This document shows, piece after piece, positions 41,367 to 50,340 of a stretch of DNA of 64,000 nucleotides (positions are counted from its first letter, which is position 1; each line of letters begins with the position of its first letter). The stretch lies in assembly GCA_052387255.1 (NCBI GenBank), contig JBQTJI010000044.1, forward strand, positions 55,616 to 119,615, in the 5' to 3' direction. Source of the stretch: JBBQXK01 sp052387255. GTDB taxonomy: Bacteria > Pseudomonadota > Alphaproteobacteria > Rhodobacterales > Rhodobacteraceae. A program made the translations under genes and the position numbers. The notes beneath the pieces were generated by a model. That model made no database searches, was not told the origin of the DNA, and saw only the letters and a program-made list of their open reading frames with translations.

Positions 41367-43547
41367 ATGGACGACCTGATCGATACAGGGGCCGCGCAGG
41401 CGGTTGCCGAGGGACGCCACGGCGATCCGTTCTCGGTCCTGGGGCTGCACAAGCGCGGCGGTGTGTGGGTTGTCACCGCCTTCGTGCCGGGGGCCGAGAG
41501 CGTCGAGGTGGTGACCGGCAAGTCCGGCAAGGCGACGCCCATGCAGCGCCTGGGCGACGTGCCCGAGGTGTTCGTGGCGACCCTGCCGCGCAAGGCCGAC
41601 TACCGCCTGCGCGCCGAAGGGCATGGCAATGCGTGGGAATGGGAAGACCCGTTCCGGTTCGGTCCCGTGCTGGGCGAGATGGACGAGTACCTCTTGGGCG
41701 AGGGCACGCACCGTCGGCTGTGGCAGGTGCTGGGTGCCCACGCCATAGCGCACGAGGGCGTCGAGGGGACGCATTTCGCGGTCTGGGCGCCGAACGCGTC
41801 GCGCGTGTCGGTGGTCGGCGACTTCAACATCTGGGACGGGCGGCGGCACCCGATGCGGCGGCGGGGGCCGACCGGGGTGTGGGAGATTTTCGTGCCCGGC
41901 CTGCGCGAGGGGTCGACCTACAAGTACGAGATCCGGGGCGGGGATGGCGCGCTCTTGCCGCTGAAGGCCGATCCGGTGGGGTTCGGATCTGAACATCCGC
42001 CTGCAAACGCAAGTGTTGTCAGGAAAATCTCGGGCGAGTGGCAGGATGGCGAATGGCTGTCCGAACGCGCCGCGCACCACACGGTCGATGCCCCGATCAG
42101 TGTCTACGAGGTGCATCTGGGGTCGTGGAAACGGGCCCCCGGCGACCGGATGCTGTCCTATCTGGAACTGGCCGACCAGCTGGTCGACTACGTCGCCGAC
42201 ATGGGATTCACCCATATCGAACTGATGCCGATCAGCGAGTATCCCTTTGACGGGTCCTGGGGGTATCAGCCCGTGGGCCTGTTCGCGCCCACCATCCGCC
42301 ACGGCACCCCGCCCGAGTTTCGCGCCTTCATCGATGCCGCGCACCGGCGGGGGATCGGCGTGCTGCTCGACTGGGTGCCGGGGCATTTCCCGACGGATGC
42401 GCATGGTCTGGGCCGGTTCGACGGGACGCCGCTCTATGAACACGCCGACCCGCGCGAGGGGTTCCACCAGGACTGGAACACGCTGATCTTCAACTACGGT
42501 CGCACCGAAGTGCGCAACTATCTGGTGTCGAACGCGCTGTACTGGCTTGAAGAGTACCACATCGACGGGCTGCGGGTGGATGCGGTGGCCAGCATGCTGT
42601 ACCGCGACTATTCCCGCGAAGAGGGGCAGTGGGTGCCGAACCGCGACGGGGGCCGCGAGAATTACGAGGCGATCTCGGTGCTGCAGAACATGAACATCGT
42701 GGCTTATGGCGAGGTGTCGGGGATCATGACGGTGGCCGAGGAATCGACGGCGTTCCCCGGCGTGTCGCGCCCCGTCAACCATGGGGGCCTCGGGTTCGGG
42801 TTCAAGTGGAACATGGGCTGGATGAACGACACGCTGTCCTACATGCAAAAGGACCCGCTGTTCCGGCAGTACCACCACCACAAGATGACCTTCGGGCTGC
42901 ACTATGCCTGGTCGGAGAACTACATCCTGCCGATCAGCCATGACGAGGTGGTGCACGGCAAGGGCAGCATGCTGTCCAAGATGCCGGGCGAGGGGTTCGA
43001 GAAGTTCGCCAACCTGCGCGCCTACTACGGGTTCATGTGGGCGCATCCGGGCAAGAAGCTGTTGTTCATGGGGCAGGAGTTCGCGCAGGGGCGCGAGTGG
43101 AACCACAACCAGAGCCTGGACTGGCACCAGCTGGACGTGGCCGAGCACAAGGGCGTGCAGGCGCTGGTCCGCGACCTGAACCGCGTCTACCGCGACAACC
43201 CGGCCCTGCATGTGAACGACTGCCGCCCCGAGGGGTTCCAGTGGCTGGAATCGAACGACGCGGCGGCTTCGACCTATGCCTGGATCAGGCGGGGCAATGC
43301 GGGCGACCCAGAGGTGGTGGCACTGGTGAACATGACGCCGGTGGAACGGCGGCAGCGCATCGGGCTGCCGGTCAAGGGCCACTGGGACGAGATCCTGAAC
43401 AGCGATGCCGCACTCTACGGCGGCGGCAACCGGGGCAATCTGGGCGGGGTGACCGCCGAGCCGACACCCTGGCAGGGTCAGGCGCAGTCGGCGCTGGTCA
43501 CGCTGCCGCCGCTGTCGGCGATCTATCTGCGGCAGGCCAGGGCCTGA
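41367..43547 (+). CDS. glgB: 1,4-alpha-glucan branching enzyme
   Basis: A 726-residue GH13 enzyme introducing alpha-1,6 branches. A CBM48 domain lies near residues 100-210. The catalytic barrel has 'DGLRVDAVASMLYRDYSR' with the nucleophile Asp, 'MTVAEESTAFPGV' with the acid Glu, and 'ISHDEVVHGKGSM' with the transition-state Asp. ATG at 41367 follows the GGGGGAGGGGGG run; an earlier frame extension is excluded. Length is normal for the family. Confidence 0.95.
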   Translation: MDDLIDTGAAQAVAEGRHGDPFSVLGLHKRGGVWVVTAFVPGAESVEVVTGKSGKATPMQRLGDVPEVFVATLPRKADYRLRAEGHGNAWEWEDPFRFGPVLGEMDEYLLGEGTHRRLWQVLGAHAIAHEGVEGTHFAVWAPNASRVSVVGDFNIWDGRRHPMRRRGPTGVWEIFVPGLREGSTYKYEIRGGDGALLPLKADPVGFGSEHPPANASVVRKISGEWQDGEWLSERAAHHTVDAPISVYEVHLGSWKRAPGDRMLSYLELADQLVDYVADMGFTHIELMPISEYPFDGSWGYQPVGLFAPTIRHGTPPEFRAFIDAAHRRGIGVLLDWVPGHFPTDAHGLGRFDGTPLYEHADPREGFHQDWNTLIFNYGRTEVRNYLVSNALYWLEEYHIDGLRVDAVASMLYRDYSREEGQWVPNRDGGRENYEAISVLQNMNIVAYGEVSGIMTVAEESTAFPGVSRPVNHGGLGFGFKWNMGWMNDTLSYMQKDPLFRQYHHHKMTFGLHYAWSENYILPISHDEVVHGKGSMLSKMPGEGFEKFANLRAYYGFMWAHPGKKLLFMGQEFAQGREWNHNQSLDWHQLDVAEHKGVQALVRDLNRVYRDNPALHVNDCRPEGFQWLESNDAAASTYAWIRRGNAGDPEVVALVNMTPVERRQRIGLPVKGHWDEILNSDAALYGGGNRGNLGGVTAEPTPWQGQAQSALVTLPPLSAIYLRQARA

Positions 43548-43594
43548 CGGGCGAACAAGGGAGAGGCGGGCAACCGCAGCAAGGGAGGAACGCC

Positions 43595-44866
43595 ATGGTA
43601 TCGAAACCGAACGCAAGGCTCAGCGCGCAGGCAATGGCCTTCGTGCTGGCCGGGGGACGCGGCAGCCGCCTCAAGGAACTGACCGACCGCCGCGCCAAAC
43701 CGGCGGTCTATTTCGGCGGCAAGACGCGGATCATCGACTTTGCCCTGTCGAACGCGCTGAACAGCGGCATCCGCAAGATGGCCATCGCCACGCAGTACAA
43801 GGCGCACAGCCTGATCCGGCATTGCCAGCGGGGCTGGAACTTCTTCCGCGCGGAACGCAACGAATACCTTGACATCCTGCCCGCGTCGCAGCGCATGGAC
43901 GAGGTGAACTGGTATCGCGGCACGGCGGACGCTATGGCGCAGAACATCGACATCGTCGACAGCTATGGCATCAAGTACGTCGTCGTGCTGGCGGGCGACC
44001 ACATCTACAAGATGGATTACGAACTGATGCTGCGCCAGCACGTGGACAGCGGCGCGGACGTGACCATCGGCTGCCTGACCGTGCCGAGGATGGAGGCCGT
44101 GGCATTCGGCGTGATGCATGTGGACCAGGACATGCGGATCACCGATTTCCTGGAAAAGCCGAAAGACCCGCCGTCCATTCCCGGCGATCCCGACCATGCC
44201 CTGGCGTCGATGGGCATCTATGTCTTCGACTGGGCCTTCCTGCGCGACCTTCTGATGCGCGACATGGTGGATGGAAACTCGTCCCACGACTTCGGGTTCG
44301 ACCTGATCCCGGCCATCGTCAAGGGCGGCAAGGCCGTGGCCCACAAGTTCGCGGATTCATGTGTGAAATCGGGGCTGGAGGAAGAACCCTACTGGCGCGA
44401 CGTCGGCACCATCGATGCCTTCTGGCAGGCCAACATCGACCTGACCGATTTCGTGCCGAAGCTGGACATCTACGACAACTCCTGGCCGATCTGGACCTAT
44501 TCCGAGATCGTGCCCCCGGCGAAGTTCATCCATGACGAGGATGGGCGGCGGGGCATGGCGGTGTCGTCGCTGGTGTCGGGCGACTGCATCGTGTCGGGGT
44601 CCGAAGTGCGCAATTCGCTTCTGTTCACCGGGGTGCGGACGCACTCGTTCAGTTCGCTGGAACATGTCGTGGCGCTGCCGCGCGTCGTGGTCAACCGCAA
44701 TGCGGATCTGACGAACTGCGTCATCGACAGCGGCGTGGTGGTGCCCGAAGGGCTGGTCGTGGGCAAGGACCCCGAGGTGGATGCCAGGTGGTTCCGCCGG
44801 ACGGATACGGGCATCGTGCTGATCACGCAGGACATGCTGGATGCAAGGGCAGCAAAGATCGGCTAG
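43595..44866 (+). CDS. glgC: Glucose-1-phosphate adenylyltransferase
   Basis: A 423-residue ADP-glucose pyrophosphorylase, the committed step of glycogen synthesis. 'AFVLAGGRGSRLKELTDRRA' is the nucleotide loop; 'YRGTADAMAQN', 'VLAGDHIYKMDY' and the C-terminal left-handed beta-helix repeat follow. AAGGGAGGAACGCC precedes the ATG at 43595. It is 47 bp after glgB and 82 bp before glgA. Confidence 0.97.
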   Translation: MVSKPNARLSAQAMAFVLAGGRGSRLKELTDRRAKPAVYFGGKTRIIDFALSNALNSGIRKMAIATQYKAHSLIRHCQRGWNFFRAERNEYLDILPASQRMDEVNWYRGTADAMAQNIDIVDSYGIKYVVVLAGDHIYKMDYELMLRQHVDSGADVTIGCLTVPRMEAVAFGVMHVDQDMRITDFLEKPKDPPSIPGDPDHALASMGIYVFDWAFLRDLLMRDMVDGNSSHDFGFDLIPAIVKGGKAVAHKFADSCVKSGLEEEPYWRDVGTIDAFWQANIDLTDFVPKLDIYDNSWPIWTYSEIVPPAKFIHDEDGRRGMAVSSLVSGDCIVSGSEVRNSLLFTGVRTHSFSSLEHVVALPRVVVNRNADLTNCVIDSGVVVPEGLVVGKDPEVDARWFRRTDTGIVLITQDMLDARAAKIG

Positions 44867-44910
44867 ACCGACCGGCGGCAGGGGCGGGGGGTTCCGCATC
44901 CCCCGGCCTC

Positions 44911-44948
44911 CGCGTGGGGCGTTTGTGAACAGAAGAAGGGGCAGGGGC
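44911..44948 (+). repeat. Recurrent leader motif ahead of glgA
   Basis: 'GTGGGGCGTTTGTGAACAGA' then AGAAGGGGCAGGGG directly precedes the glgA ATG. A GC hairpin (GGGGG...CCCCC, about 44886-44905) sits just upstream. It resembles 50213-50253, ahead of the MttB gene. The end of the motif includes the glgA ribosome-binding site. Confidence 0.5.
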
Positions 44949-46376
44949 ATGGCCGGTCGGGTTCTGTCGGTCGCGTCGGAATGTGTGCCGCTGTTGAAGA
45001 CGGGCGGTCTCGCGGACGTGGTGGGGGCCCTGCCGGGGGCACTGGCCCCGCTGGGCTGGGACATGCGGGTGCTGATGCCGTGCTACCGCGCGGTGCGGGG
45101 CCGGGCAGAGGGGTGGCCCGAGGTCTGGGCCGAGGAAGACCTGTTCGGCGGGCGGGCCTCGGTGCTGGCGGGCATGGTCGAGGGCACCCACATGCTGCTT
45201 CTGGATGCGCCGCATCTTTATGACCGGGACGGCGGGCCGTACGTCGGGCCGATGGGCGACTGGCCCGACAATGCGGTGCGCTTTGCCGCGCTGTCCTGGG
45301 TGGCGGCGCGGATTGCTCGGGAAGGGCTGGACGGGGGCTGGGGGCCGGACGTGCTGCACGCGCATGACTGGCAGGGCGGGCTGGCCCCGGCATACCTCGC
45401 CTTCGGCGGCCCGCGTGCCGTGGGCACCGTCATCACGATCCACAACATCGCCTTCCAGGGCTGGGCCCCCGCCGCGCTGCTGGGCGCGCTGCGTCTGCCG
45501 GGGCACGAGTTTCATCCGGCCTCGCTGGAATACTACGGCGGGCTGTCGGCGCTGAAGGCGGGCCTCGTGACGGCGGACGCGATCACCACGGTGTCGCCGA
45601 CCTATGCCGAGGAACTGATGCGCCCCGAATACGGGATGGGGTTGCAGGGCGTGATCGCGGCGCGGGCGGGGGTCGTCACGGGCATCCTGAACGGCGTCGA
45701 TACCGGGGCCTGGTCGCCCGCCGCCGCCGCCACGCCGTACAGCCTGACGGACATGTCGGGCAAGGCCGCCGCGCGGGTGGCGCTCTGCGACGAATTCGGG
45801 CTGGAGGTGCCGGGGCCGCTGGCGATCCTGGTCAGCCGTCTGACCGATCAGAAGGGCATCGATCTCTTGCCCGCCGTGCTGCCGCCCTTCATCGAGGCGG
45901 GGGGCGGGATCGTGGTGCTGGGGTCGGGCGACCCGGTGCTGGAAGGCGCGATGCGCGATCTGGCGCGGCGGTTCCCCGGTCGCGTCGGCCTGCGCATCGG
46001 CTATGACGAGGGGCTGAGCCGCCGGATGTTCGCGGGCGGCGACGCAGTGCTGGTGCCGTCGCGGTTCGAACCCTGCGGGCTGACGCAGCTCTATGGCCTG
46101 CGGTTCGGCACGGTGCCGGTGGTCGCGGCGGTGGGGGGGTTGGCCGATACGGTGATCAACGCCAGTCCCGCCGCCCTGTCGGCAGGCGTCGCCACGGGCA
46201 TCGCGTTCCATCCGACCGATGCCACCGCCTTTGGCCAGGCCCTGGCGCGGCTGGTGGCGCTGCATGCGCAGCCCGCCGTCTGGGCCGCGTTGCAGGCCAA
46301 TGCGATGCGCGCCGAGATCGGCTGGGACGCGAGTGCGGCCGAGTACGCCCGCCTGTATGAAAAGGTCCGGCGGTGA
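44949..46376 (+). CDS. glgA: Glycogen synthase (ADP-glucose type)
   Basis: A 475-residue GT5 enzyme. The N-terminal 'KTGGLADVVGALP' binds ADP-glucose; 'DVLHAHDWQGGLAP', 'TIHNIAFQG' and 'PSRFEPCGLTQLYGLRFGTV' with the E-x7-E motif are diagnostic. It elongates alpha-1,4-glucan. The ATG at 44949 follows an AGAAGGGGCAGGGGC site. The TGA overlaps the GTG start of glgX (GTGA), so the two are coupled. Confidence 0.95.
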   Translation: MAGRVLSVASECVPLLKTGGLADVVGALPGALAPLGWDMRVLMPCYRAVRGRAEGWPEVWAEEDLFGGRASVLAGMVEGTHMLLLDAPHLYDRDGGPYVGPMGDWPDNAVRFAALSWVAARIAREGLDGGWGPDVLHAHDWQGGLAPAYLAFGGPRAVGTVITIHNIAFQGWAPAALLGALRLPGHEFHPASLEYYGGLSALKAGLVTADAITTVSPTYAEELMRPEYGMGLQGVIAARAGVVTGILNGVDTGAWSPAAAATPYSLTDMSGKAAARVALCDEFGLEVPGPLAILVSRLTDQKGIDLLPAVLPPFIEAGGGIVVLGSGDPVLEGAMRDLARRFPGRVGLRIGYDEGLSRRMFAGGDAVLVPSRFEPCGLTQLYGLRFGTVPVVAAVGGLADTVINASPAALSAGVATGIAFHPTDATAFGQALARLVALHAQPAVWAALQANAMRAEIGWDASAAEYARLYEKVRR

Positions 46377-48496
46377 GTTCGGCCATCCGCAGCGGATCGG
46401 GCACCAGCGGCACCGGGCCGGGCAGCGGCGGCCATGCCACCGGGCCGGGGCGGCCCTGGCCGATGGGGGCCACGCCCGACGGGGGGGGCGTCAACTTTGC
46501 CGTCTTCTCGGCCCATGCGACGGGCATGGACCTGTGCCTGTTCTCGGACGACGGGCGGCGCGAACTGGCGCGACTGCCGCTGCGCGACCGCGACGGCGAT
46601 GTCTGGCACATCCATGTCGGCGGCCTGATGCCGGGGCAGCGCTATGGCTGGCGCGCGCACGGCCCCTATGCGCCGGAAGAGGGGCACCGCTTCAATCCCC
46701 ACAAGCTGCTGATCGATCCCTATGCGCGGGGGCTGGACGGGCGCTTGCGCTGGTCCGACGCACTGATGGGCTACAAGATCGGCAGCCCGCGCGGCGACCT
46801 CAGCCACGACAACCGCGACAGCGCCTTTGCCGTGCCGAAGTCGGTGGTCGTCGATACCGCGTTCAGCTGGAGCGCGGATGTCGCGCCGCGCCGCCCGTGG
46901 TCCGAAACGGTGATCTACGAGGCGCACGTCAAGGGGCTGACCCAGACCATGCCCACCCTGCCCCCCGGCCTGCGCGGCAGTTATCTCGGCCTGTCGTCCG
47001 ACCCCATGGTCGAACACCTTCTGAAGCTGGGGGTGACGGCGGTGGAACTGCTGCCGGTCCAGGCCTTCATCGACGACCGGTTCCTGGTCAGCCGGGGCCT
47101 GCGCAATTACTGGGGTTACCAGACCATCGGGTTCTTTGCCCCCGACAGCCGCTACATGACGCGCGATGCGCTGTGGGAGTTCCGCGCCATGGTGCGCCGC
47201 CTGCACGGCGCCGGGATCGAGGTGATCCTGGACGTCGTCTACAACCACACCGGCGAGGGCGATGAATTCGGGCCGACGCTGAGCTTCCGGGGGCTGGACA
47301 ACCGCAGCTATTACCGCCTGCGCGACGGCGGTCGGCATTATGTGAACGACACCGGCACCGGCAACACGCTGGACCTGACGCAGCCGATGGTGCTGCGGAT
47401 GGTGATGGACAGCCTGCGCTACTGGGTCGAGGTGGGCCATGTCGATGGCTTCCGGTTCGACCTGGCCACCGTGCTGGGGCGCGAGGCGGGCGGGTTCGAC
47501 GCGCGCGGCGGGTTCTTCGATGCGATCCGGCAGGACCCCGTGCTGAGCCGGGTCAAGCTGATCGCCGAACCCTGGGACATCGGGCCGGGGGGGTACCAGC
47601 TGGGACAGTTCCCCTATCCCTTTGCCGAATGGAACGACCAGTTCCGCGACGGCGTGCGGCGGTTCTGGAAGGGCGATCCCGGCATGGCCCCCGATCTGGC
47701 CAAGCGCCTCTTGGGATCGGCCGAGCGGTTCGACCACGGCGGCCGTGCCGCCACCACCTCGGTCAACTTTGTCACCGCGCATGACGGGTTCACGCTCGAC
47801 GATCTGGTCACCTACTCGGTCAAGCGCAACTTCGCCAATGGCGAAGAGAACCGCGACGGGCACGGGGTGAACCATTCCGACAACCTGGGGGTCGAGGGGC
47901 CGACCGACGACGAAAGGATCCGTGCCGCGCGCGCCCTGCGCAAGCGCAACCTCCTGGCCACGATGTTCCTCAGCCAGGGCACGCCGATGATCCTGGGCGG
48001 GGACGAGATCGGCAATTCCCAGGACGGCAACAACAACGCCTATGCGCAGGATAACGCGACGGGCTGGATCGGCTGGCTCACGGCGGACGAGGCCCTGGCC
48101 GCCTTTGTCGCGCGGCTCGCGGCGATGCGGCGGGACCATCCGCTGTTGCGGCAGAAGACGTTCCTGCATGCGGACCGCCGCGACATCGACGGCTTGCGCG
48201 ACGTGATCTGGCGCAAGCCGGACGGGCGCGAACCCGTGCCCGGCGACTGGCACAGTGCCGGGTTCCACTGCCTGGGGATCGAGCTTCGGTCGGACGCGCA
48301 GGCGGGCGGGGCGGACCTGGCGGCGCTGTACGCGGTGTTCAACGCAGGCGGCGCGCAGGTGCTGACGCTGCCCGACACGGTGCCCGGCTGGCGGCTGATC
48401 CTGGACACGACGCGGCCCGGTCTGGGGCCGCAAAAGCCGATGAAATCGCCGCTGGACCTGCCCGCGCAATGCGTGCTGGTGTTCGAGAGCGTCTGA
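46373..48496 (+). CDS. glgX: Glycogen debranching enzyme
   Basis: A 707-residue GH13 isoamylase-type enzyme hydrolysing alpha-1,6 branch points. 'GPGRPWPMGATPDGGGVNFA', 'YGWRAHGPYAPEEGHRFNPH', 'VYNHTGEGDE', 'HVDGFRFDLATVLGRE', 'IAEPWDIGPGGYQLG' and 'VTAHDGFTLDDLV' mark the family, with the catalytic Asp and Glu in the FDLAT and AEPWD segments. The N-terminal 20 residues are Gly/Ser-rich, with a GTG start. Confidence 0.95.
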   Translation: MSSAIRSGSGTSGTGPGSGGHATGPGRPWPMGATPDGGGVNFAVFSAHATGMDLCLFSDDGRRELARLPLRDRDGDVWHIHVGGLMPGQRYGWRAHGPYAPEEGHRFNPHKLLIDPYARGLDGRLRWSDALMGYKIGSPRGDLSHDNRDSAFAVPKSVVVDTAFSWSADVAPRRPWSETVIYEAHVKGLTQTMPTLPPGLRGSYLGLSSDPMVEHLLKLGVTAVELLPVQAFIDDRFLVSRGLRNYWGYQTIGFFAPDSRYMTRDALWEFRAMVRRLHGAGIEVILDVVYNHTGEGDEFGPTLSFRGLDNRSYYRLRDGGRHYVNDTGTGNTLDLTQPMVLRMVMDSLRYWVEVGHVDGFRFDLATVLGREAGGFDARGGFFDAIRQDPVLSRVKLIAEPWDIGPGGYQLGQFPYPFAEWNDQFRDGVRRFWKGDPGMAPDLAKRLLGSAERFDHGGRAATTSVNFVTAHDGFTLDDLVTYSVKRNFANGEENRDGHGVNHSDNLGVEGPTDDERIRAARALRKRNLLATMFLSQGTPMILGGDEIGNSQDGNNNAYAQDNATGWIGWLTADEALAAFVARLAAMRRDHPLLRQKTFLHADRRDIDGLRDVIWRKPDGREPVPGDWHSAGFHCLGIELRSDAQAGGADLAALYAVFNAGGAQVLTLPDTVPGWRLILDTTRPGLGPQKPMKSPLDLPAQCVLVFESV

Positions 48497-48510
48497 AGAC
48501 AGGGGGAACC

Positions 48511-50139
48511 ATGACCATCCATACCGTCGCAACCGCGCCGATTGCCGGGCAGAAACCGGGAACGTCCGGCCTGCGCAAGAAGACGCCCATGTTCATGGGG
48601 CCGCACTACCTCGAGAATTTCGTGCAGGCGATCTTCGATGTGGTGGGTGCGGCGGGCAAGACCTTCGTGCTGGGCGGCGACGGTCGGTACTTCAACGACC
48701 GCGCGGCGCAGGTGATCCTGCGGATGGCGGCGGCCAACGGGGCAGCACGGATGATCGTGGGGCAGGGGGCGATCCTGTCGACGCCTGCGGCCAGCCATCT
48801 GATCAGGGCGTACAAGACCGACGGCGGCATCATCATGTCGGCCAGCCACAACCCCGGCGGCCCGCAGGAGGATTTCGGCGTCAAGTTCAACATGGCCAAC
48901 GGCGGCCCCGCGCCCGAGGGCGTGACCGAAGCGATGTACCAGCGCACGACCGTGATCACCGAGTACAAGATGATGGACGCGCAGGATGTCGACATCGGCA
49001 AGGGAGGACGGCATGCCCTGGGCGACATGGTGGTCGACGTGGTCGATCCGGTCACCGACTATGCCGCGCTGATGGAGACGCTGTTCGACTTCCCCGCCCT
49101 GCGCGCGATGTTCGCGGCCGGGTTCCGCATGCGGATGGACAGCATGTGCGCGGTGACCGGCCCCTATGCGGTCGAGATTCTGGAGAACCGGCTGGGGGCC
49201 GCCCCCGGCACGGTCATCAACGGCACGCCCTTGCCCGATTTCGGCGGCATGCACCCCGATCCGAACCCGACCTGGGCGCATGCCCTGATGGCCGAGATGA
49301 TGGGCGACGACGCCCCCGATTTCGGGGCCGCGTCAGACGGCGACGGCGACCGCAACATGGTGGTCGGGCGCGGCATCTATGTGTCGCCGTCGGACAGCCT
49401 GGCGGTGCTGGCGGCGAACGCGCATCTGGCACCGGGGTACAAGGCGGGGCTGAAGGGCGTGGCGCGGTCGATGCCGACATCGGCCGCCGCCGACCGGGTG
49501 GCCGACGCGATGGGGATCGGCAAGTACGAGACGCCGACGGGGTGGAAGTTCTTCGGCAACCTGCTGGACGCCGGACGCGCCACCATCTGCGGCGAGGAAA
49601 GCTTCGGCACGGGTTCCGACCATGTGCGCGAAAAGGACGGCCTCTGGGCGATCCTTCTGTGGCTGAACATCCTGGCCGTGCGCCGCCAATCCGTGGCCGA
49701 GATCATGGCCGACCACTGGGCGACCTACGGGCGCAACTACTACAGCCGCCATGACTTCGAGGCGATCCCGACAGAGAATGCCGACCGCATGATGCAGGCG
49801 CTGCGCGTGGCCCTGCCGACCCTGCCGGGGCAAGAGATCGAAGGCCTGCCGGTCGGGTTCGGCGACGATTTCGCCTATACCGATCCGGTCGACGGGTCGG
49901 TGTCCAAGGCCCAAGGGGTACGGATCGGGTTCACCGACGGGTCCCGCATCGTGCTGCGCCTGTCGGGCACGGGGACCGAGGGCGCGACGCTGCGGCTGTA
50001 TCTGGAGCGGTTCGCGCCGGGACCTGCGGGGCTGGACCTCGACCCCCAGGTGGCGCTGGCCCCCGTGATCCGGGCGGCCCATGCGATTGCCGGGATCGGG
50101 GTGCATACCGGGCGCACCGAGCCGAACGTCATCACCTGA
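48511..50139 (+). CDS. pgm: Phosphoglucomutase (alpha-D-glucose phosphate-specific)
   Basis: A 542-residue enzyme interconverting glucose 1- and 6-phosphate, linking glycogen to glycolysis. 'KPGTSGLRKKT', the active-site Ser in 'MSASHNPGGPQEDFG', metal loop 'ASDGDGDRNMV', 'CGEESFGTGSDH' and the phosphate loop 'RLSGTGTEGATLR' are present. AGGGGGAACC precedes the ATG. It is the last gene of the operon. Confidence 0.95.
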   Translation: MTIHTVATAPIAGQKPGTSGLRKKTPMFMGPHYLENFVQAIFDVVGAAGKTFVLGGDGRYFNDRAAQVILRMAAANGAARMIVGQGAILSTPAASHLIRAYKTDGGIIMSASHNPGGPQEDFGVKFNMANGGPAPEGVTEAMYQRTTVITEYKMMDAQDVDIGKGGRHALGDMVVDVVDPVTDYAALMETLFDFPALRAMFAAGFRMRMDSMCAVTGPYAVEILENRLGAAPGTVINGTPLPDFGGMHPDPNPTWAHALMAEMMGDDAPDFGAASDGDGDRNMVVGRGIYVSPSDSLAVLAANAHLAPGYKAGLKGVARSMPTSAAADRVADAMGIGKYETPTGWKFFGNLLDAGRATICGEESFGTGSDHVREKDGLWAILLWLNILAVRRQSVAEIMADHWATYGRNYYSRHDFEAIPTENADRMMQALRVALPTLPGQEIEGLPVGFGDDFAYTDPVDGSVSKAQGVRIGFTDGSRIVLRLSGTGTEGATLRLYLERFAPGPAGLDLDPQVALAPVIRAAHAIAGIGVHTGRTEPNVIT

Positions 50140-50150
50140 CAGGGGCGGAG

Positions 50151-50253
50151 GCCGGGGGGCTTCACGCCCCGTCGCCCATCGGCCTTGAACCGATGGCGGA
50201 CACGGGTGGGCGACCCCCCGTGGGATATTTGGGAACAGATGAAGGGGCAGGGC
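50151..50253 (+). repeat. Hairpin plus ATATTTGGGAACAGATGAAG leader motif
   Basis: A GC-rich hairpin (GGGGGGCTTCACGCCCC, about 50154-50170) is followed by TGGGATATTTGGGAACAGAT and GAAGGGGCAGGG. The second part matches the 44911-44948 motif in order and spacing. The hairpin could end the pgm transcript. Function of the paired unit is unknown; it resembles recurrent Rhodobacterales intergenic units, from recall rather than search. Confidence 0.55.
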
Positions 50254-50340
50254 GCAAACAGACATTCAGGGGTCGGGTGTGTCGCGGACTTCGCGGATAG
50301 GCAGGCGGACCCTTTGCGCAGGCAGCGGCGGGGGTGGGCG

